A stretch of 42,819 nucleotides of DNA from Bacteroidaceae bacterium (GTDB lineage Bacteria; Bacteroidota; Bacteroidia; Bacteroidales; Bacteroidaceae), in assembly GCA_017555845.1 (NCBI GenBank), contig JAFZFO010000035.1, positions 1 to 42,819 on the forward strand. The letters run 5' to 3'. The notes beneath the pieces are model-generated. The model saw only the letters and a list, made by a program, of their open reading frames with translations, was not told where the DNA came from and did not search any database. Below, in pieces: positions 39,323 through 42,819 of the stretch; position 1 is the stretch's first letter, and the number at the start of each line of letters is the position of its first letter. The position numbers were made by a program, and so were the translations under genes.

Positions 39323-39339
39323 AAAATCAAATCTTTTTG

Positions 39340-39372
39340 CAAATCTAAAACAAAGTTTCCAATTTAGGAAAC
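39340..39372 (-). promoter_or_regulatory. Promoter with overlapping palindromic operator for the HTH/ART module
   Basis: Minus-strand TAGATTTG (39347-39340) is an exact TAnnTTTG match 18 bp before the HTH gene start. Directly upstream, GTTTCC-AATTTA-GGAAAC (39355-39372) is a perfect 6-bp palindrome in the -33/-7 spacer, as expected for autoregulation by an HTH protein. Confidence 0.55.
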
Positions 39373-39448
39373 AATACAAACAAAAAAAATGTTCTTAAAA
39401 ACTACAAGAATAATCAGAACAAAAAAAGGAAGACACTGAGAGGGATTT

Positions 39449-39496
39449 AAACAAATTGCGCGGGTAGCCGTTGTTGGCTACCCGCGCAATTTGTTT
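39449..39496. terminator. Hairpin terminator, right bracket of the HTH/ART module
   Basis: Perfect 21-bp arms 39449-39469 and 39476-39496 (core GCGCGGGTAGCC / GGCTACCCGCGC), loop GTTGTT, then TT. It ends the helicase transcript on the minus strand and shares its stem core with the hairpin at 38141-38180. Confidence 0.8.
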
Positions 39497-39543
39497 TTGA
39501 AAGATTAAATAACATTCTTCATTTTACTGAATCGTGCAACTTA

Positions 39544-42456
39544 TTATTCAAGTCCCAAATAGCCATCCAAAAATGCATCTGGGAAGATGAATTTCTTCTC
39601 GCCGAGGGTAAATTTGATGTGGATAAACTTTTCGTTCTTGTTGATTTTAACGACAGTTCCTTGACCGAATTTCTTGTGAACAACATTGCTGTCAATACCT
39701 ATTGATTCCAATTTGGTTTCAATCTCTTGCTTGGTCTGTTCTTCTTGCAAAGGTTGAGCTGTAGTCGTTGTTACAGGTCGGGGCTGAACAATGGGGCTTG
39801 CTGGCGCAACTTTTGCTGTTGGTTTGGTATCCACAGATTTTGCAACTCTGCGAGTAGTCTCAACAGGTTGGGCGACTCTTGAATATGAACTATTGTCAAC
39901 CTCGTTCATAGAGGATTGTTGATTATAGAACAACTTTTCAAATTGCGCCTTGCGGATTGTAGTATCCCAACCGCCGACCTCATCGTTGGTATGCTTGTCA
40001 ATACCTGTATAGGTAAGGCTGGCATCCTCGTAGCGTTTGAATTTAAAGATAGCATCGTTCATAAGCGGTGCGTTGAAAACACCAAGTGAGCAAAGCATAT
40101 TGAAGTCCTCGACACTCAAGCCTGTAACCTTTTTAAATAAGCCTGGTTCTAACTGCGTGATGACATCTTTAAGGCATCGTTCACGATAGTCGGTCAAGTA
40201 CATAAAGACAGGAATGCGAGTAGCAAACTTTATCAGCTTTTCTTGAATCTGTTTGCGTTTGCTCTTCATTTCTTTTTCCTCTGCAGAGATTTCTTTTTTC
40301 TCCTTTGGTGTCGGGTCGGGATTTTCCTTCTTCGCTTTCTTTACGGCTTCGGACTTATTGATAATGGTCGTAAGGTCACTGTTGAGATTGCGGAATCCCT
40401 CAATGTTCATCAAGGCTTGCATTGCTTCGGGACTTGCAAGCAAGCGCTTCAGTGTATCGTTATCCACATTCACAAGCAGAGCCGATTCCCAACGCTTGGC
40501 GAGTAGTGTCGCCGATGTTCCAGCCAAAGCAATATCGAGAATATCTTGTGCATCGACCTCTTTCATACTACTGCCATCGTAAGCCAATACAGGTAGGAAC
40601 TTAATAAACTCGCCTACCTTTGCTTCGGGATTGCTTTCGTTTATGTCAAGGCGGCAACTGTAATCGGAAATCTGTCGCAAGGCTCTGTCAAGAGCAAAAT
40701 CGAATACATAGCACTCATTCTTCATTATAGTTTTGCTTCCCTCTTCGTTCTTCACCTCCCAAGGACTTTGCACGCGGAATGCTGCTTGGAAATAGGTCTC
40801 AGGGCTCTTCAAGTTACGAAGCATAAAGATACCCGTCCAAGGCTTTACGGTTACACCTGTCGTCAGTTTTCCACAAGTAAGTGTAATGGTCTTTGTTTCC
40901 AACGGGTCGCCCATATTTGCTTGTACAGGGTGTAGAGCATCAAGGCCAATACCTGCTGCTGTTCCAGCGCAAACTATCACCTTATAATCGTGATAGAATC
41001 GATTTTGCTTTTGAGCAAGTAGATTTGCCATCGCAAAGCACGATGCAACATTGGGTAGAAACCATAGTGTATGAGAAAGCACGTTGAGTAGTCGTGTATC
41101 GCTGAATGGCATCGGTGGTCGCTTGTCTTGTCCGAGTTTCAAATCATCTACACTTGCAGGAAGATAACCACCACGAATAAGGTCTAACCACTTTTGCACT
41201 TCGTTCTCATATTTGAATCGGGCAAATTCACCTTTACCCTCTGCTGCAAAAAACAGATTCAGGTCGAACTCATCAAATTCTCCTTGTTTGGCGACCTCTT
41301 GTATCTCATCGGGCATACGATAGGTAAGCATAACCATTCGGGGTAATGCTTGGTATGGATTGTTACAGTCTTTCCACTCGGCTTTTGCTCGTTGCTCATC
41401 GCTGTAGGTCCAATTGAAAATCTGTTCCTCTATGAACTCTCCATTGTTTATGGCACGGAACGGTGTACCCGACAAGAAGAGATAATAACGTGTTGAGATT
41501 GGCAACCACGATTCATTGATGGCATTGTTAGCTTCATCTTTTTGGTATTTCTCAGCATCGAAATCTACAGCACTCTCCTCGTCTTCTTTCTCGAATAGTT
41601 CCTTTGCACGCTCTTTCCAGGCTCCGAAGTGGTATTCATCGAAAATTACCAAATCCCAGTTGGTAGCGTGTATAAACTCATTCTTGGTCTTGATACCGCC
41701 ACTTTCGTTTGTGCCGAGCAGGTCTTGAAACGAACCGAATACAACAATTGGTTTTGATTTGTCTGCTCTGTGAAACTCTTGGTCGATATTCAAATTGTTG
41801 TTGCGAGCATCTTTGTTGGAGATATATTGCCAACCCTCAAAGTCAATATGCAAAACAAGGTCTTCACGCCAAGCTGATTCTACAGCAGGCTTGAAAGTCA
41901 GTATCAAGATACGCGACAGCTCCATCCTCTTTGCCAACTGATACGATGCGAAGGTCTTTCCGAAACGCATTTTGGCATTCCATAAGAATTTTGGGATGCG
42001 GTTAGGTTCTTCTTTTAGGGCTTGCTCAAAGTATGTTTTTGTTTGCTTCACAGCGCGAAACTGTTCAGGACGCATTGTAAAGTTTTGCGTTCTGTTTTCT
42101 TCGTTTGCTACACCTGTGCGGAGTGACAATATAGCTGCCATAACATCAGCAACCGAACAGCGGAACCACTCATCCGTCTTATCCAAAGGATTTAGGCGAG
42201 AATGTCCTTTTCGTTCGAGAATACGATGTACGTCCTTGTCAGTAAAGCAAGAGCCATCATTGCTCATAGCAGATTCCACCAATACAATTTCATAATTAAT
42301 TTTGCTTGTATGCAACTGCTCATCTATACGCTCTTTAGCAGTACGGTCAGTGTAACCTACTTTTAGGAAACCTTTGTGAGAATCAACTCCAATCAACTTA
42401 TAAGCATAGATTGTTGGAGTAACAACAGGTCGTTGAGGGAAATAATTGTGTTCCAT
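39544..42456 (-). CDS. GIY-YIG nuclease / SF2 helicase fusion (restriction-type)
   Basis: 970 residues. The N-terminal domain (about 14-110) is a GIY-YIG/T5orf172-like nuclease: YAY at 17-19, KVGYT at 32-36, R43 in AKERID, then a conserved C-terminal helix. A superfamily 2 helicase follows: Walker A MRFGKT with K167, DEYH box at 273-276 (VIFDEYHFGAW), motif III LSGTPFRA, and TCGKLTTGVTVKPW with FQAAFRVQSPW as the second RecA-like lobe. The last 60 residues (VVHKKFGQGTVVKINKNEKF) look like a Tudor/SH3-type domain as in UvrD C-termini. It starts 4 bp after the methyltransferase stop, so both form one restriction-modification system. Confidence 0.85.
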   Translation of the reverse strand: MEHNYFPQRPVVTPTIYAYKLIGVDSHKGFLKVGYTDRTAKERIDEQLHTSKINYEIVLVESAMSNDGSCFTDKDVHRILERKGHSRLNPLDKTDEWFRCSVADVMAAILSLRTGVANEENRTQNFTMRPEQFRAVKQTKTYFEQALKEEPNRIPKFLWNAKMRFGKTFASYQLAKRMELSRILILTFKPAVESAWREDLVLHIDFEGWQYISNKDARNNNLNIDQEFHRADKSKPIVVFGSFQDLLGTNESGGIKTKNEFIHATNWDLVIFDEYHFGAWKERAKELFEKEDEESAVDFDAEKYQKDEANNAINESWLPISTRYYLFLSGTPFRAINNGEFIEEQIFNWTYSDEQRAKAEWKDCNNPYQALPRMVMLTYRMPDEIQEVAKQGEFDEFDLNLFFAAEGKGEFARFKYENEVQKWLDLIRGGYLPASVDDLKLGQDKRPPMPFSDTRLLNVLSHTLWFLPNVASCFAMANLLAQKQNRFYHDYKVIVCAGTAAGIGLDALHPVQANMGDPLETKTITLTCGKLTTGVTVKPWTGIFMLRNLKSPETYFQAAFRVQSPWEVKNEEGSKTIMKNECYVFDFALDRALRQISDYSCRLDINESNPEAKVGEFIKFLPVLAYDGSSMKEVDAQDILDIALAGTSATLLAKRWESALLVNVDNDTLKRLLASPEAMQALMNIEGFRNLNSDLTTIINKSEAVKKAKKENPDPTPKEKKEISAEEKEMKSKRKQIQEKLIKFATRIPVFMYLTDYRERCLKDVITQLEPGLFKKVTGLSVEDFNMLCSLGVFNAPLMNDAIFKFKRYEDASLTYTGIDKHTNDEVGGWDTTIRKAQFEKLFYNQQSSMNEVDNSSYSRVAQPVETTRRVAKSVDTKPTAKVAPASPIVQPRPVTTTTAQPLQEEQTKQEIETKLESIGIDSNVVHKKFGQGTVVKINKNEKFIHIKFTLGEKKFIFPDAFLDGYLGLE

Positions 42457-42460
42457 AATG

Positions 42461-42664
42461 TTACTCCATTGAAGATATCATTGATTCTATAAACTCAATC
42501 TCTTCTTGAGTTAAATTATACTTCTCATATAGTTCATTGTCAGTCCAAGAAATCCATATTATTTCAGAACTTCTTTTGTTGAAAGTAAAAGTACAATCAA
42601 CACATGTAAGGTTTTTGGTGTGGAGAGTGGGAAAAGAGTCTATAAAAACATTGACAAATCGCAT
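42461..42664 (-). pseudogene. C-terminal end of an Eco57I-type adenine methyltransferase (junction fragment)
   Basis: The reading frame ends SWTDNELYEKYNLTQEEIEF and then IESMI, the typical last residues of Eco57I-type methyltransferases (WTDEELYKKYGLTQEEI). Only about 42461-42550 (28-32 codons) looks native. Further upstream the frame encodes unrelated sequence and soon meets a TAA, because the DNA there carries the target-recognition region on the opposite strand. The N-terminal SAM and NPPY domains are not in the window. It is directly followed by the helicase gene. Confidence 0.7.
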
Positions 42665-42819
42665 ATAGAGAGAAATAATGAAGAATTATCAAGACATAAG
42701 ATATTTATTTCTAAGGCTGACGGAGCAGCTGGACAAATAGGTTATCCTGTCCCTGCCAGAATATTAGGCAAGTCTGAAATTGTGGGTGTAAACACTGCTT
42801 GTACAGAGACTTTTTTAAG
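42533..42819 (+). CDS. Target-recognition segment of an Eco57I-type methyltransferase, inverted orientation (partial)
   Basis: Open plus-strand frame from just after a TAG (42530-42532) to the right edge, 95 codons, with no N-terminal methyltransferase domain before it. It reads FIVSPRNPYYFRTSF, later YKNIDKSHIERNNEEL, HKIFISKADGAAGQIGYPVP and VNTACTETFL. These are the conserved blocks of the recognition region of Eco57I-type enzymes: S-R-NPF-G, I-KN, KVFISKA-G, and the CTETYL motif. In a normal gene they lie upstream of the WTDxELYxKY end on the same strand. Here they read in the opposite direction from the C-terminal stub, which means an inverted segment or a silent recognition cassette. 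Confidence 0.65.

Overview
The window looks like a chromosomal segment from a Bacteroidales bacterium (Bacteroides/Prevotella-like; I cannot fix the genus). Reasons: repeated -7 elements of the TAnnTTTG type, few Shine-Dalgarno sequences, 3' hairpins with T tracts, and the gene set (PyrB-PyrI pair, malic enzyme-phosphotransacetylase fusion, GlgB, KdsB, TIGR02757-type protein, MORN-repeat secreted protein, RprY/PhoB-like two-component pair).

Layout. 1-10000 is a phosphate block: partial pstC, pstS, an OprP-like porin and a broken Na+/Pi cotransporter on the minus strand, and a PhoB/PhoR-like two-component pair on the plus strand. A complete XhoI/PaeR7I-type restriction-modification pair (1264-3598, plus strand) sits between pstS and pstC. 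10000-11457 has no credible gene; it is rich in inverted repeats and carries a good minus-strand promoter and a strong hairpin. 11458-20925 is a minus-strand housekeeping block (membrane protein, glgB, YhcH-like protein, MORN protein, M16-like protein without a zinc site, kdsB, PBP1A). 21123-23777 is a plus-strand run: pyrB, pyrI, flavin reductase, outer-membrane barrel protein. 23847-29945 is a minus-strand run: maeB, TIGR02757 protein, dapA, ligA. A small lipoprotein-like gene follows at 30049.

30593-42819 is accessory DNA. It begins with a phage-derived cassette: a P22-like portal protein, a 1393-residue protein with an HEXXGH zincin-like motif, two small structural-type genes and one divergent small gene. 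No terminase, capsid or integrase is visible. Next comes a compact three-gene module (HTH protein, DUF3990 ADP-ribosyltransferase-like protein, small partner), bracketed by two closely similar hairpins. It ends with a GIY-YIG/SF2-helicase protein coupled to an Eco57I-type methyltransferase gene.

The most striking signal is at the right edge. The last 28 codons of the methyltransferase read on the minus strand directly upstream of the helicase. The target-recognition region of the same kind of enzyme reads on the plus strand, starting inside the same roughly 20 bp. This is what an invertible target-recognition segment would look like, so the system is probably a phase-variable restriction system.
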